The translations under genes and the position numbers were made by a program. The notes under the pieces are model-generated. The model saw nothing but the letters and a program-made list of their open reading frames with translations. It was not told where the DNA came from and did not search any database. Below, piece by piece: positions 1 to 8,843 of a stretch of DNA of 64,000 nt (its first letter is position 1; the number at the start of each line of letters is the position of its first letter). The stretch comes from Planctomyces sp. SH-PL62 (lineage in GTDB: Bacteria; Planctomycetota; Planctomycetia; Planctomycetales; Planctomycetaceae): the NCBI GenBank assembly GCA_945905295.1, contig CAMDPX010000002.1, positions 1-64,000 on the forward strand. Direction: 5' to 3'.

Positions 1-308
1 ACGTAACTGGCCGCTCCCGCCCGTAGCGCCTGAACCGCGATTTCTTCGCTGCCGTAGCTGGTCATCAAAATCACCGGCACGCCATAGCCGTGAGCTTTGA
101 TGCTCTCCACCAACTGCAATCCATTCATCACCGGCATTCGCAGGTCGGAAACGACCATGTCGGGCATCGCGACGGCGATCGCATCGAGCGCTGCCTGTCC
201 ATCGCCGGCATACGTGACCGCGACCCCGGCAATTCCATTTTGCAACAACCGGCCGACGCGACGCTGTTCGATGAGCGAGTCATCGACCACCAAGATTTGA
301 GTCGCCAT
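1..308 (-). CDS. Response regulator, receiver domain (3' end outside window)
   Basis: The minus-strand frame opens with ATG at 308 and runs off the left edge without a stop, giving about 102 residues. It begins MATQILVVDDSLIEQRRVGR, with the acidic pair (VVDDS) near residues 8-10. The expected phospho-acceptor Asp lies in VVSDLRMPVMNG near residue 53, and a conserved Thr/Ser region (VILMTSYGSEEIAVQALRAGA) follows. This is the CheY-like receiver fold of two-component systems. Whether an output domain such as AAA+, DNA-binding or HPt follows cannot be seen. No histidine kinase is adjacent; the kinase at 17554-20655 is too far to link. Confidence 0.9.
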   Translation of the reverse strand, partial: MATQILVVDDSLIEQRRVGRLLQNGIAGVAVTYAGDGQAALDAIAVAMPDMVVSDLRMPVMNGLQLVESIKAHGYGVPVILMTSYGSEEIAVQALRAGAASY

Positions 309-521
309 CACAATGGACTCCATAAGGGATCGTTCCAGCCAATCAGAACGGAGCGATCACATGGCGTCCAGATTAGCCGAGTCTCCCCAGGAATTCTCGT
401 GACTGTCCGGGAATGATCCTGATTTCCGTCCCCTTTTTTCTGTCAGCCAATGGACTCCATTTCATGGCGTTGTCGGTACGAGCGAGAAATGCAAATAACG
501 CACATCAATGAAAGGCAAACT
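309..521. other. Intergenic, no gene seen
   Basis: About 210 bases separate the start of the response regulator from the stop of the ABC permease. I see no convincing coding frame or hairpin. It should hold the promoter of the minus-strand response regulator. Confidence 0.5.
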
Positions 522-2783
522 TCAGCGGAAGGCCGGCCAATCGCGGAGCGTTTTCCACAGCGGATAGCCTTGGACTTCCAAAGCCAGCACCAGTTCGGCC
601 GCTGGCAGCAGAACCGCGAGGACGATCTTCAGCCACGCCCGCCACGTCCAGCGTTCCTCCAGCCAATCGCGCGCGTGGACCCAACTGGCGAACAACAACG
701 TCGCTGCGGGCACAAGTTGATACAGCCACGGCGCGTGGATCTCCCACAACAACCGCGACCACCCCGCCAACAGCAGTGACAACACGCTCGCCAGAAACAG
801 CGACGTCAGCGGACTGCGGATCAATTGAGCCAACCATTGCCCCGCCGCGTAGCCTTGCAACGCTCCCACCAAAGCGAAGCCCGCATACAGCCAAAACTCT
901 GACTGTCTCGTCCAATGCAATTGCCAACCGAGCGTTGTGCCCGCGATCAACGCCAGCAACAAAACCTGCGGCAACCAGACCGCGTGTTTGCTCATCCAAA
1001 TCGCAGTCGGCGAGCCGCCACGATCTGACAAGAACCGAAACAATCCCTGACGCTGATCGTGATGAAGTGCCCACACACCCCACAGCGTCGGCAACATCGT
1101 CAGCATGATCGACAAGATCGCCAGCAGCGGCATCGCTCCGAGCAGGAACATGCCGCGGTTGAAGGAATTCCCAAGTCTGGAAAGCCATTGGTAGTACTCC
1201 GACGCTTCCTGCATCAAACAAGGCGCGAATGCGATCGGCAACATCCACAGCCAAACGCGAGCCTCCCGCCACTCGCGCCACAACAGCCGGCCGAAGGCTT
1301 TCATTGCGGGTGATGGTGATTGCTCGAACCAAGCCACGTCGCGCTGCACCTTCACCTTCTTGGTCGGATCGCCGCGCCAGACTTTCTTCCACCAAGGCCG
1401 CTCGTTGAGCCAACGCTCGGCCAGCCGGCATTCCACCGCCATCAGCAAAGCTCCCGCCAACAGCCACCACGGCAAGAGTCCTTCGGGGCCGATCGGTGGA
1501 AGGCGATCGCGACGAGAGGCTTCCATCGCCAGCGCCACCAGCGTCGAACCGATCGCCGCCACGCCCGCGAAGGCCAAGAATGCCAAGAACACCGCCGGCA
1601 GTACCCGACGGGTCAGCATTGAAGCTCCCAAACTGATGACGCCTGTCAGCGTCGCGGCCAGCAGCAGAGCGAGTCCTTGTATCCCTTTCAGTTTGTAATC
1701 GGCTCCCACCAGACATTGAGTCGCCAGCAACACCAGACTCGTCAGCGTCACGATGCTCGCCTGACTGACAGCCAATTTCGCGGCGAACACCGCATCGGCC
1801 GGTGCCGAGATCCGTCGCAGCCAGTCATGCGTTCCATCTTCCCGCTCGATCGCGAACGAGATCGCTCCGCAGCCCAACGCATGCAGGATCGGCATCAAGA
1901 GACCGAGCGACACCACCGTAAAGTCACGAGTCTGCACGGGGCGAAGCACCAGCCACGCCGCTCCGTCGAGTAACACCACGATCCCCAACACCGCCAACCA
2001 GAAGTCTCGCGCCGCGAGCAGTTCCTTCCAGGCCATCCGCCAGAAGACCCGCCACCAGCGCTGCGAACCAGACAGGCCGGCGCGGTCGAGCAGATTCCAA
2101 CGCGCGGCCCAAACCTGAATCGCCATGAGCACGGGGATCTCGATGATGACCATGCTCAGCAGGGCACTGCATTGCCAGCGATACTGCGTTGTCAGCCAAC
2201 CGAATTGCTCAAACCAAGTCCCCCACAAATACCACATTGCCAAACTCACCACGCCCGACAAAGCCAGAGCCTTCCACACGGAACGCGACCACTGCGAGAT
2301 CAGCAACGACACCGCCAGCGTCAGCAACACCACCAGCAGATACCACAAGGTTGGCTCGCCGAGGACTCCGATGTGCAACGGCAGCCGCATCGTCACTGCC
2401 AACGCGACGCTCAGCCCCGTCATCAAGACCGAGCCGATGGCACCGACCAGCCATTTGCTCCCGACGACTTCAAAGGCTGACGCGCTCACTGACTTGAGTA
2501 ATTCCCAAGTGCCACCGGCAATCTCCTGAGCGAACGCCCGCGCTCCAAAGATCAACGCGAATAACGCGGGGGCCGCATGCAGCCACAGCGCCGGCATAGA
2601 CTCAATCGCATGCCGATCAATCAGCGCCGCAAAGCACAACGTCGCCAGCGCGATCACAATCCAAACGCCGATGGCCTCGTTGAGTTCTTTCCAGACGAGC
2701 CGCCCAAAGCTGCCACCGCCGCGCGACCAGATCAGGTCCGCTTTGGTGGGTGCCACGTCTGAATTGGGAAGAGTTGCCGACAT
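522..2783 (-). CDS. ABC transporter permease, large polytopic
   Basis: A 753-residue integral membrane protein with many hydrophobic segments spread along its length (for example GVWIVIALATLCFAALI near the N-terminus). It probably contains two copies of an ABC-2-type permease half. I chose ATG 2783 (MSATLPNSDVAPTK) over an upstream ATG at 2837 because GAGG sits just before it and the upstream codons come from a repeat-rich spacer. It is the third gene of a GntR / ATPase / permease operon, so the ATPase at 2989-3912 should be its motor. The substrate is not evident. GntR-YtrA-type operons often handle antibiotics or lipid-like compounds, but that is inference. Confidence 0.85.
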   Translation of the reverse strand: MSATLPNSDVAPTKADLIWSRGGGSFGRLVWKELNEAIGVWIVIALATLCFAALIDRHAIESMPALWLHAAPALFALIFGARAFAQEIAGGTWELLKSVSASAFEVVGSKWLVGAIGSVLMTGLSVALAVTMRLPLHIGVLGEPTLWYLLVVLLTLAVSLLISQWSRSVWKALALSGVVSLAMWYLWGTWFEQFGWLTTQYRWQCSALLSMVIIEIPVLMAIQVWAARWNLLDRAGLSGSQRWWRVFWRMAWKELLAARDFWLAVLGIVVLLDGAAWLVLRPVQTRDFTVVSLGLLMPILHALGCGAISFAIEREDGTHDWLRRISAPADAVFAAKLAVSQASIVTLTSLVLLATQCLVGADYKLKGIQGLALLLAATLTGVISLGASMLTRRVLPAVFLAFLAFAGVAAIGSTLVALAMEASRRDRLPPIGPEGLLPWWLLAGALLMAVECRLAERWLNERPWWKKVWRGDPTKKVKVQRDVAWFEQSPSPAMKAFGRLLWREWREARVWLWMLPIAFAPCLMQEASEYYQWLSRLGNSFNRGMFLLGAMPLLAILSIMLTMLPTLWGVWALHHDQRQGLFRFLSDRGGSPTAIWMSKHAVWLPQVLLLALIAGTTLGWQLHWTRQSEFWLYAGFALVGALQGYAAGQWLAQLIRSPLTSLFLASVLSLLLAGWSRLLWEIHAPWLYQLVPAATLLFASWVHARDWLEERWTWRAWLKIVLAVLLPAAELVLALEVQGYPLWKTLRDWPAFR

Positions 2784-2838
2784 GCGAACCTCGGCCTGTT
2801 TTGTTTTGCGTCTTTGCCTTTGCCCCAACGGGGACAAA

Positions 2839-2996
2839 CTCGATAGCCCAGGGCGCAGCCCTGGGTGGCTGTAACACCACTCGGATTAAGCCCCAACGGG
2901 GCGCAACTGGCGTGACAACCCGGCCAGTGACGCCCCTTCAGGGCTAAAGATTTTCTTTCGTATGACAAACCCAGGGATCCGCCCTGGGCTATCGAG
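2839..2996. repeat. Nested palindromic element between ABC permease and ATPase
   Basis: Outer arms CTCGATAGCCCAGGGC (2839-2854) and GCCCTGGGCTATCGAG (2981-2996) are perfect inverses. Inside are self-complementary units: CCCAGGG/CCCTGGG (2847-2865), GCCCC-AAC-GGGGC (2890-2902), GCCC/GGGC (2932-2944) and CCCAGGG/CCCTGGG (2970-2988). The ATPase stop TAG (2989-2991) lies within the right arm. It could act as an intra-operon RNA structure. Confidence 0.85.
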
Positions 2997-3912
2997 TCTC
3001 GACCCTTTGGGTCGGAAGACACGAAGCACTCGTCGATTTCAAAACTTCCACAAAAATGTCTTCGAGCGACGGTTGCCGAACTTCAAACTCGCTGAGCGTT
3101 CCCTCGTCACGCAATCCCACCAGTCGCGAATCCTCGCCGCCGCGCAGCAGCACGCGCCACTGCCGGTCGCGCTGATGCTGGCTGATGATCACGCCACCCA
3201 GATCGGGTAAAGCCGTCGATCCGTTGCCGAGCGTCAGCGTGATTTCACGCACCTCCGCTTTGAGTTTGTCGAGCCGCTCGACCAGCAGCAGTTCTCCTTG
3301 GCGAATGATCGCGATCACGTCGGCGATCCGTTCCACCTCGACGATCTGATGACTGGAGAGCAGCACCGTCCGACCGCGAGCGGCGACGTCCACCATGCTT
3401 TCGAGAAACTCGCGACGCACGACGGGATCGAGACCGGAAGTCGGTTCATCGAGCACGAGCAATTCCGGCTCGTGACCCATGCACAGCGCCAACGAGACCT
3501 TCGACCGCATCCCCTTTGAAAGCGTTTTGATCTTCTTGTCGATCGGCAAACCAAACTGACCGACGTAATCGCAGAACCGCTGATAGAAACCGTCGGCGTA
3601 AAAACCCGCCGCGAACCAGCCGATCTGTTCGACGGTCATCCACTCGTACAACGCCGGCCGATCGGGCACATAGCCGACTCGTTGCCGAATCGTCTGCCCG
3701 TGAGCCTGGCTGTCGAGGCCAAAGACGTGCGATGTCCCCATCGTCGGCTCCAGCAGGCCGAGCAGAATCCGAATCGCGGTCGTCTTGCCCGCGCCGTTGT
3801 CGCCGAGCAACGCCACGACCGAACCCGGCTCCGAGGACAACGTCAGCCGGCTCAGCGCGACTTGCTTGCCGAACCGCTTGGTGACCTGATCCCAACCAAA
3901 GACCACGCTCAT
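2989..3912 (-). CDS. ABC transporter ATP-binding protein
   Basis: A 307-residue ABC ATPase. Walker A is GDNGAGKT at residues 37-44. The signature appears as LSKGMRSK, Walker B as LLVLDEPTSGLDP, and the switch His lies in LLSSHQIVEVE. A C-terminal extension of about 90 residues follows, as in CcmA/NatA/YtrB-type exporters. It overlaps the upstream gntR gene by 4 bases (ATGA), which indicates translational coupling, and precedes the permease. Its last residues (TQRVETR and stop) are encoded by repeat DNA: CGACCC-TTT-GGGTCG at 3000-3014 and the arm ending at 2996. The native C-terminus may therefore have been altered by repeat insertion. Confidence 0.93.
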   Translation of the reverse strand: MSVVFGWDQVTKRFGKQVALSRLTLSSEPGSVVALLGDNGAGKTTAIRILLGLLEPTMGTSHVFGLDSQAHGQTIRQRVGYVPDRPALYEWMTVEQIGWFAAGFYADGFYQRFCDYVGQFGLPIDKKIKTLSKGMRSKVSLALCMGHEPELLVLDEPTSGLDPVVRREFLESMVDVAARGRTVLLSSHQIVEVERIADVIAIIRQGELLLVERLDKLKAEVREITLTLGNGSTALPDLGGVIISQHQRDRQWRVLLRGGEDSRLVGLRDEGTLSEFEVRQPSLEDIFVEVLKSTSASCLPTQRVETR

Positions 3913-4328
3913 GAGTCCGCTCCCTTCTTGCCTCGTTTGCCTTTCGCCGCCCGCTCCAGCCGAGTCAGTTCTTCCTCGACCAGCTCACGAATTTCGCTCG
4001 TCTCCAGCCGGCTGCTGTGAGCTTCCACCAGCACATGCCTGACCCGTTCGCGCAGCAGCCCCAGCCGTTCCTTCTCGCAATGCGCGACCGCGTCCTCGGT
4101 CACGTTCAAGCCGGTGCCGCGCACGGCTTCGAGGATTCCCTCATTCGTCAGGTCGCGATAGGCCCGCACGACCGTATTCGGATTCACGGCCAGTTCCTTC
4201 GCCAGCTCGCGCACCGAGGGGACCATGTCACCCGGCATCAGCGTGCCGCTGGCCACGGCGAACTTCACCTGCCGCACGATCTGGTCAAAGATCGCCAAGC
4301 CGTTCGTGGGATTGATCGAGAAAAACAT
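3909..4328 (-). CDS. GntR family transcriptional regulator (YtrA-like)
   Basis: A 139-residue protein with an N-terminal GntR winged helix. Motifs include PTNGLAIFDQIVRQVKFAVA, then PGDMVPSVRELAKELAVNPNTV (about residues 32-54), then RAYRDLTNEGILE. The short C-terminal helical region, with no large ligand domain, is typical of the YtrA/YhcF subgroup, which usually represses its own ABC-transporter operon. It is first in the operon, overlaps the ATPase by 4 bases, and has a near-ideal operator palindrome 16 bases upstream. Autoregulation is inferred from that arrangement. Confidence 0.93.
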   Translation of the reverse strand: MFFSINPTNGLAIFDQIVRQVKFAVASGTLMPGDMVPSVRELAKELAVNPNTVVRAYRDLTNEGILEAVRGTGLNVTEDAVAHCEKERLGLLRERVRHVLVEAHSSRLETSEIRELVEEELTRLERAAKGKRGKKGADS

Positions 4329-4343
4329 GGCCGCCGCCTCGAA

Positions 4344-4365
4344 GTGTTCTATCGTGATAGAACAC
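4344..4365. promoter_or_regulatory. Putative GntR operator
   Basis: Half-sites GTGTTCTATC and GATAGAACAC are perfect inverses separated by 2 bases. The site lies just upstream of the gntR start at 4328. It is much shorter than the repeat elements found elsewhere and fits a dimeric regulator site. Confidence 0.75.
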
Positions 4366-4395
4366 TAAAACAAGTCGGGCGAATTGGCAAGCGAA

Positions 4396-4482
4396 GGGGT
4401 CGGGAGTCTTTTTCATGCCGCCGTCGAAAACAGTCCGGTTAGTTCCCTCGTGTTCGGCGGCATGAAAAAGACTCCCGACCCC
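4396..4482. repeat. Inverted repeat, GGGGTCGGG family (copy 1)
   Basis: Perfect 28-nt arms at 4396-4423 and 4455-4482 with a 31-nt spacer. The arm begins GGGGTCGGGAGTCTTTTTCA, and the same 20 bases begin the element inside the O-antigen-ligase gene at 44287. It lies 9 bases past the stop of the minus-strand fadB-like gene and could serve as its terminator. Confidence 0.95.
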
Positions 4483-4491
4483 GTCTCTCGG

Positions 4492-6723
4492 CTACGTTGA
4501 CGCGCCCGCGCGTCGCTTCAACGCATCCGACGGAGCCAATCGCGGCCGGCCGTTCGACATCTTCTCCAATACTTCGACGATCTTGCCGAAGCCGATTGTT
4601 TCCGCGTACCGCATCGGTCCGCCGCGGAACGGCGCGAAGCCGGTGCCGAAGACCATCGCCAGGTCGATGTCTTCCGGCTTCGAGACGATCCCTTCATCCA
4701 AGCACCGCACGGCTTCGTTAATGAGCGGGAAGATCATTCGCTGAATCAGTTCCTCACGAGAGAGTGTGCTGATGGAATAACGAACCCCGGCGAGCCCCCG
4801 GACCTTCGCGATCGCTTTGTGAACGGCGGGATTCAATCGCTTCTTCGAGCCCTTGCCGATCAACAACGACTTCGCGGCCGAGGGTTCCGTGGCGGCGATC
4901 TCTTTCAAAGCGGCCCACAACGGAGCGGGCAACATGCGGTCGCCATACGCCGCGTACATGTTCGCGGCGACGTGCTGGCCGACTTCCAAACCGACGAGGT
5001 CCGTCAGTTCCAGCGGCCCCATCGGCATCCCAAACGCGACGGCTGCCCGGTCGATCTCTAACGGATCGACGACTTCCAGCAGCAGCCAGCCCGCCTCATT
5101 CATGTACGGCGAGAGGAGTCGATTGACCAAGAAGCCGGGGCAATCCTTCACGATCACTGCCGTCTTCCCCAGCCGTTGTGTGAGAGCAAACGCCGTCGCC
5201 AACGCCACGGGACTGGTTTCGTTGGTACGCACGATTTCGACCAGCGGCATTTGATGCGGCGGATTGAAGAAGTGCAGACCGACGATTCGCTCGGGATGCG
5301 GGATGCCTTGTGCGATGTCGCTGACCAACAGCGAACTGGTGTTCGTCGCCAGCACGGTCGTCGAGGAAGTCGCATCGGCCAGATCGCGAAAGACCTGCTG
5401 CTTGATCGGCAGGCTTTCGACGATCGCCTCGATGATGAGGTCGGCGTTCTTCAACCCGGCGTAATCGGTCGTCGGCCGTAAGCGGTCGAGCGTGTCGCTC
5501 GCCTGCAACGGTGTGATGCGTTTGCGTTGCAGATCGGACTTGATGAGTTTTCGTGCGGTCGCGATCCCCTTGGCGAGGAACTCCGGTTTGATGTCCTTCA
5601 GCCGAGTCCAAATCCCCTTCTGAGCCATGAGCAGCGCGATGCCGGCTCCCATTGCACCCGCGCCGAGCACTGCGGCATTGTGGGGCACGTTTCCAACGTG
5701 CCCGCCCTTGTCGCTGGACTCGGCGATCTCCGAGTCGGGCACGTTGGAAACGTGCCCCACGAACTTCTTCGCATCCTCTTGCAGGAAGAACAACCGCAGG
5801 CATTCGCGAGTGACCGGCGAATCGGCAAGACGCCCGATTGCTGCCGACTCCGCTGCGAAGCCGGTCGATGAAGACTGTCGAAATCCCGCGCGCAGGGCTT
5901 CGATGGCCGCGAGCGGAGCGGGGTAATGCCCCTTCGTTTCGTGCCGGACTTTTCCTTCGGCTTTATTGAACGCGAACTTTCGCAGTGGCGGAAACGCTTC
6001 GGTCAGCCGAGCCGCCAGCGGTCTCTTTGGCCGCTTGAAGATCGTGCTCGCCGTCCCGAACTTCATGACGGTTCGCAGCAATTGCTCACCGACGAAGGGA
6101 AGCGCCTCGACCGGCACCATGTCATGCACCAGCCCTTTCGACCGAGCTTGCCGGCCGCTGAGCATACGGCCGGTCAGGATCATCGGCAGAGCCTCCAACA
6201 ACCCGACCAATTTCGGCAACCGCACCGTTCCGCCCCAACCGGGAATCAATCCCAGCTTCACCTCCGGCAGACCGAGCAACGTCTTCGCGTGATCGTCCGC
6301 GATGCGATATCGGCACGACATCGCAAATTCGAGCCCACCGCCAAGGCAAGCTCCCGAGATCAACGCGACCGTCGGCACATGCAGCGCTTCGAGTTGCTCG
6401 AACACGCGCTGTCCGAGTTTGGAAAGCTCCACCGCTTCGGCTCCGCCGGTCATCGTCTTCATCTCGGTCACGTCCGCGCCAACGATGAAGTTTCCTTTCT
6501 TGCCGCTGAGGAACATCACGCCGCGTATCGCCGGGTTCCGTTTGATCTCAGAGATGAGCCGTTCGAGTTCTTCCAGCATCGCTTTCGAGAGTGCATTCGC
6601 CGACTTATCACAGCGGTCGATGCGGACTCGCAACAATCCACAGGCACCGAGTTCGGCGTGCCACATCGTGGCGTCCGGAAGCAGCGTGGAAGTGGCCGGC
6701 GATTCGAGTGTCGATGTTGTCAT
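4492..6723 (-). CDS. fadJ: Fused enoyl-CoA hydratase / 3-hydroxyacyl-CoA dehydrogenase (FadB/FadJ-like)
   Basis: A 743-residue bifunctional beta-oxidation enzyme. The N-terminal crotonase domain shows SGACLGGGLEFAMSCRYRIA and GLPEVKLGLIPGWGG with the catalytic Glu. The dehydrogenase domain shows the NAD-binding AAVLGAGAMGAGIALLMAQK, the catalytic His in GLHFFNPPHQMPLVEI, and KDCPGFLVNRLL. ATG 6723 (MTTSTLESP) is preferred over 6840, because the longer frame overlaps the thiolase gene. The two domains are joined by residues of about 322-348, encoded entirely by an inverted repeat. Together with the upstream thiolase it should convert enoyl-CoA to acetyl-CoA plus shortened acyl-CoA. The choice between FadB and FadJ is uncertain. 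Confidence 0.93.
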   Translation of the reverse strand: MTTSTLESPATSTLLPDATMWHAELGACGLLRVRIDRCDKSANALSKAMLEELERLISEIKRNPAIRGVMFLSGKKGNFIVGADVTEMKTMTGGAEAVELSKLGQRVFEQLEALHVPTVALISGACLGGGLEFAMSCRYRIADDHAKTLLGLPEVKLGLIPGWGGTVRLPKLVGLLEALPMILTGRMLSGRQARSKGLVHDMVPVEALPFVGEQLLRTVMKFGTASTIFKRPKRPLAARLTEAFPPLRKFAFNKAEGKVRHETKGHYPAPLAAIEALRAGFRQSSSTGFAAESAAIGRLADSPVTRECLRLFFLQEDAKKFVGHVSNVPDSEIAESSDKGGHVGNVPHNAAVLGAGAMGAGIALLMAQKGIWTRLKDIKPEFLAKGIATARKLIKSDLQRKRITPLQASDTLDRLRPTTDYAGLKNADLIIEAIVESLPIKQQVFRDLADATSSTTVLATNTSSLLVSDIAQGIPHPERIVGLHFFNPPHQMPLVEIVRTNETSPVALATAFALTQRLGKTAVIVKDCPGFLVNRLLSPYMNEAGWLLLEVVDPLEIDRAAVAFGMPMGPLELTDLVGLEVGQHVAANMYAAYGDRMLPAPLWAALKEIAATEPSAAKSLLIGKGSKKRLNPAVHKAIAKVRGLAGVRYSISTLSREELIQRMIFPLINEAVRCLDEGIVSKPEDIDLAMVFGTGFAPFRGGPMRYAETIGFGKIVEVLEKMSNGRPRLAPSDALKRRAGAST
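5680..5760. repeat. Inverted repeat inside the fadJ-like gene (CACGTTTCCAACGTG family)
   Basis: Perfect 25-nt arms at 5680-5704 and 5736-5760. Each arm is itself a hairpin (GGGCACGTT-TCC-AACGTGCCC). It is in frame and translated as a linker reading GHVSNVP...GHVGNVP. A single arm of the same sequence stands alone at 48830. Confidence 0.95.
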
Positions 6724-6775
6724 GACGAAGACCTCATGGAGTTGTTGCAACCAATCAGGGGTCGGACTTGGACCG

Positions 6776-8071
6776 CTATGTTGTTTCGACAACCACCGCT
6801 CCGCCTTGTCCGCCGCCGATGCAGAGCGTGGCCAGTCCACGCGAAAGATTGCGGCGACGGAGTTCGTGCAGCAGCGTGAGGATCAAGCGTGTGCCGGTCG
6901 CTCCGACCGGATGGCCGAGTGCGATCGCTCCGCCGTTGACGTTGACTCGATCGAGATAGATCGAGCCGAGTGATTCGAGGTCAGATCCCTCGGTAGCACT
7001 CGCCCCAACCGGCGACTCGAACCTTCGCAGGCACGCGATGGCTTGGGCGGCGAACGCTTCGTTGAGTTCAATCAACTGCATGTCGCTCAGCTTGAGGCCG
7101 GTTTGCTGCAAGACGCGCGACGTGGCGAAGACCGGGCCAAGCCCCATCCGTGCCGGATCGCACCCGGCGTAGGCGTAATCGCGGATGCGGCCGAGCGGCG
7201 TCAGGCCCAGCTCGCGAGCGGTGTTCGCTTCGACGATCAACAGCGCGGCGGCTCCGTCGGTGATTTGGCACGAGTTGCCAATCGTCACGCTCCCCCACCG
7301 GCGGTCGAAGTACGGCTTCATCTTGGCCAGCGCTTCCTGCGACTGATCCGCCCGGAAGCCGACGTCTTGCGAGATTGGTTTGGAACCTCCCTCACGATCA
7401 TCGACATAGACGGTCATCACTTCCGACGCGAGGCGATTCTCTTTCCAGGCTGCGGCCGCAAGCTGATGACTGCGGAGTGCGAATTGGTCCTGCTCTTCGC
7501 GCGTGATGTGGAACTCGCGGGCCAGCTTCTCAGCCGTGTCACCCATGAGCAGACCGGTGACCGGGTCAGTCAGCCCCAACTTGATGCCGATTTGCGGAGT
7601 CAGATCACTGAGTCGAAACGACGCGAGCGTCTTCAACTTTTGCCACGCCGACTTCGCGGTGCTCAACCGCAGCAACTTGTCGGCGAAGTTCTTGGGATAG
7701 AAGAGCGGGATGTGGCTCATCGAATCGACGCCGACCGCGACGACGCATTTGGCTCGGCCAGAGACCACACGGTCGAAGGCTTGTGTGACGCATTCGAAGC
7801 CGCTGGCACAGTTGCGGTGGACGGTGTGAGCAATTTTCTCGCGCGGAATGCCGGCTCGTAGCGCAATGACTCGGCCGACGTTCGCGGCATCCACAGGACT
7901 GGCGACGTTGCCGCAGATCAGCTCGTCCACGTGAGCGGGATCGAGGTTCGCGCGGTCGAGCAGTTCTCTGACCGCGAGCCGTCCGAGTTCTTGCGCCGGA
8001 AGCTGATTGAAGGCGGCTCCGGCTTTCACGAACGGAGTCCGCACCCCTCCGACGATGACCGCTTCTGGCAT
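6776..8071 (-). CDS. fadA: Acetyl-CoA acyltransferase (thiolase)
   Basis: A 431-residue thiolase. The nucleophilic Cys is near residue 88 in HRNCASGFECV. Other motifs are LNEAFAAQAIACL, the His motif GGAIALGHPVGATGTR and the C-terminal CIGGGQGGA. ATG 8071 (MPEAVIVGGVRTPF) is the family start, with GAGGG just upstream. The open frame extends 270 codons further upstream without any thiolase homology. It lies 52 bases upstream of the fused hydratase/dehydrogenase on the same strand and should catalyse the last step of the same beta-oxidation cycle. FadI and FadA cannot be told apart here. Confidence 0.93.
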   Translation of the reverse strand: MPEAVIVGGVRTPFVKAGAAFNQLPAQELGRLAVRELLDRANLDPAHVDELICGNVASPVDAANVGRVIALRAGIPREKIAHTVHRNCASGFECVTQAFDRVVSGRAKCVVAVGVDSMSHIPLFYPKNFADKLLRLSTAKSAWQKLKTLASFRLSDLTPQIGIKLGLTDPVTGLLMGDTAEKLAREFHITREEQDQFALRSHQLAAAAWKENRLASEVMTVYVDDREGGSKPISQDVGFRADQSQEALAKMKPYFDRRWGSVTIGNSCQITDGAAALLIVEANTARELGLTPLGRIRDYAYAGCDPARMGLGPVFATSRVLQQTGLKLSDMQLIELNEAFAAQAIACLRRFESPVGASATEGSDLESLGSIYLDRVNVNGGAIALGHPVGATGTRLILTLLHELRRRNLSRGLATLCIGGGQGGAVVVETT

Positions 8072-8089
8072 GATGCCCTCGCTGGCAAA

Positions 8090-8191
8090 GTAGGTCAGCC
8101 TTTCCAGGCTGACTGAAGCTCCTGAATGACGGGAGATTAGCTGCCAGCAGCGTCTAACGAAATTCGGGTCAGCCTGGAAAGGCTGACCTAC
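8090..8191. repeat. Inverted repeat with GTAGGTCAGCC arms
   Basis: Perfect 24-nt arms at 8090-8113 and 8168-8191; each arm contains GTCAGCC...GGCTGAC. It lies between the thiolase and the membrane protein. The stop codon TAG of the membrane protein (8188-8190) is inside the right arm. Confidence 0.95.
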
Positions 8192-8736
8192 ACGGGCAAG
8201 CCGCGAGCGATCCGAATTTCGCGAACCTTTTCGACGACTTCGTTGACCAGTTGGCCGTTGCGTTCCAGGGACTGAAACTCGCGAACGTTGCCGAAGAAGT
8301 TGGCACAGACGGTTGAGAGCGCAACGAGCAAATGCCAACTGCTGGCGGACATCCCGAATCCGCCGGAGAACCCCAGGCGTGCGGCGGGATCGGCAGCGGC
8401 ACCGAAGCCGATGGTGATCAACAGCAGCAGCAGGCTGCCGGTCATCCACGGCAGAATGCGATGCTTCAACCGCTGGCATTCGAGCCGCCAACGGTCTTCG
8501 AGCTGATACGCCTTGCTGACATCCTCCATCCAGCGGCCGGTCCCCATGAAGTAGGTCAGCACGAGAGCATGCACCAGCGCGGCGAAGACCAGGCCGGTCA
8601 ACGCGAGTATTAGATGCCAGGAGACGAGCGACTGCGACTCCAGCGTGCGAGGGTCTCCGATGTTGAGTCCGAGTCCAAAGACCGTCAGCAACAACAGCGT
8701 GCTGGCGGAAGCGAGAGTTAAGAAGATGCGCGTCAC
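8188..8736 (-). CDS. Four-helix membrane protein, unknown function
   Basis: A 182-residue protein with about four predicted membrane spans: residues ~4-24, ~42-65, ~97-115 and ~130-148. A soluble stretch between spans 2 and 3 (GRWMEDVSKAYQLEDRWRLE) may be cytoplasmic. I do not recognise a named family. The last residues read REIRIARGLPV and the stop TAG comes from the inverted-repeat arm, so the C-terminus may have been trimmed by the element. It could be co-transcribed with the thiolase genes downstream, but the intervening hairpin argues against tight coupling. Confidence 0.75.
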   Translation of the reverse strand: MTRIFLTLASASTLLLLTVFGLGLNIGDPRTLESQSLVSWHLILALTGLVFAALVHALVLTYFMGTGRWMEDVSKAYQLEDRWRLECQRLKHRILPWMTGSLLLLLITIGFGAAADPAARLGFSGGFGMSASSWHLLVALSTVCANFFGNVREFQSLERNGQLVNEVVEKVREIRIARGLPV

Positions 8737-8793
8737 GTGAGGTCTCGGTCGATGGTGGAGCCGGGAAGTTTAGTGACAGGTCGCCAATGAAAA

Positions 8794-8820
8794 AGCCCGG
8801 CGAGCGTGGCTCGCCGGGCT
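8794..8820 (-). terminator. Rho-independent terminator of the DUF1571 gene
   Basis: On the minus strand AGCCCGGCGAGC / GCTCGCCGGGCT form a 12-bp stem with a 3-base loop, followed by TTTTTC. It lies 108 bases beyond the stop of the DUF1571 gene. Confidence 0.85.
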
Positions 8821-8843
8821 GAGAATTTGCGGACTTGTCGTAG

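Noticed and set aside
505-1716. 403-codon minus-strand open frame
   Set aside because: Overlaps the ABC permease in another frame; Arg/Gly/Val-rich without membrane segments.
4396-4482. Plain intrinsic terminator of the fadJ-like gene
   Set aside because: It may act as one, but the same arm recurs inside a coding region at 44287, so terminator function alone does not explain it.
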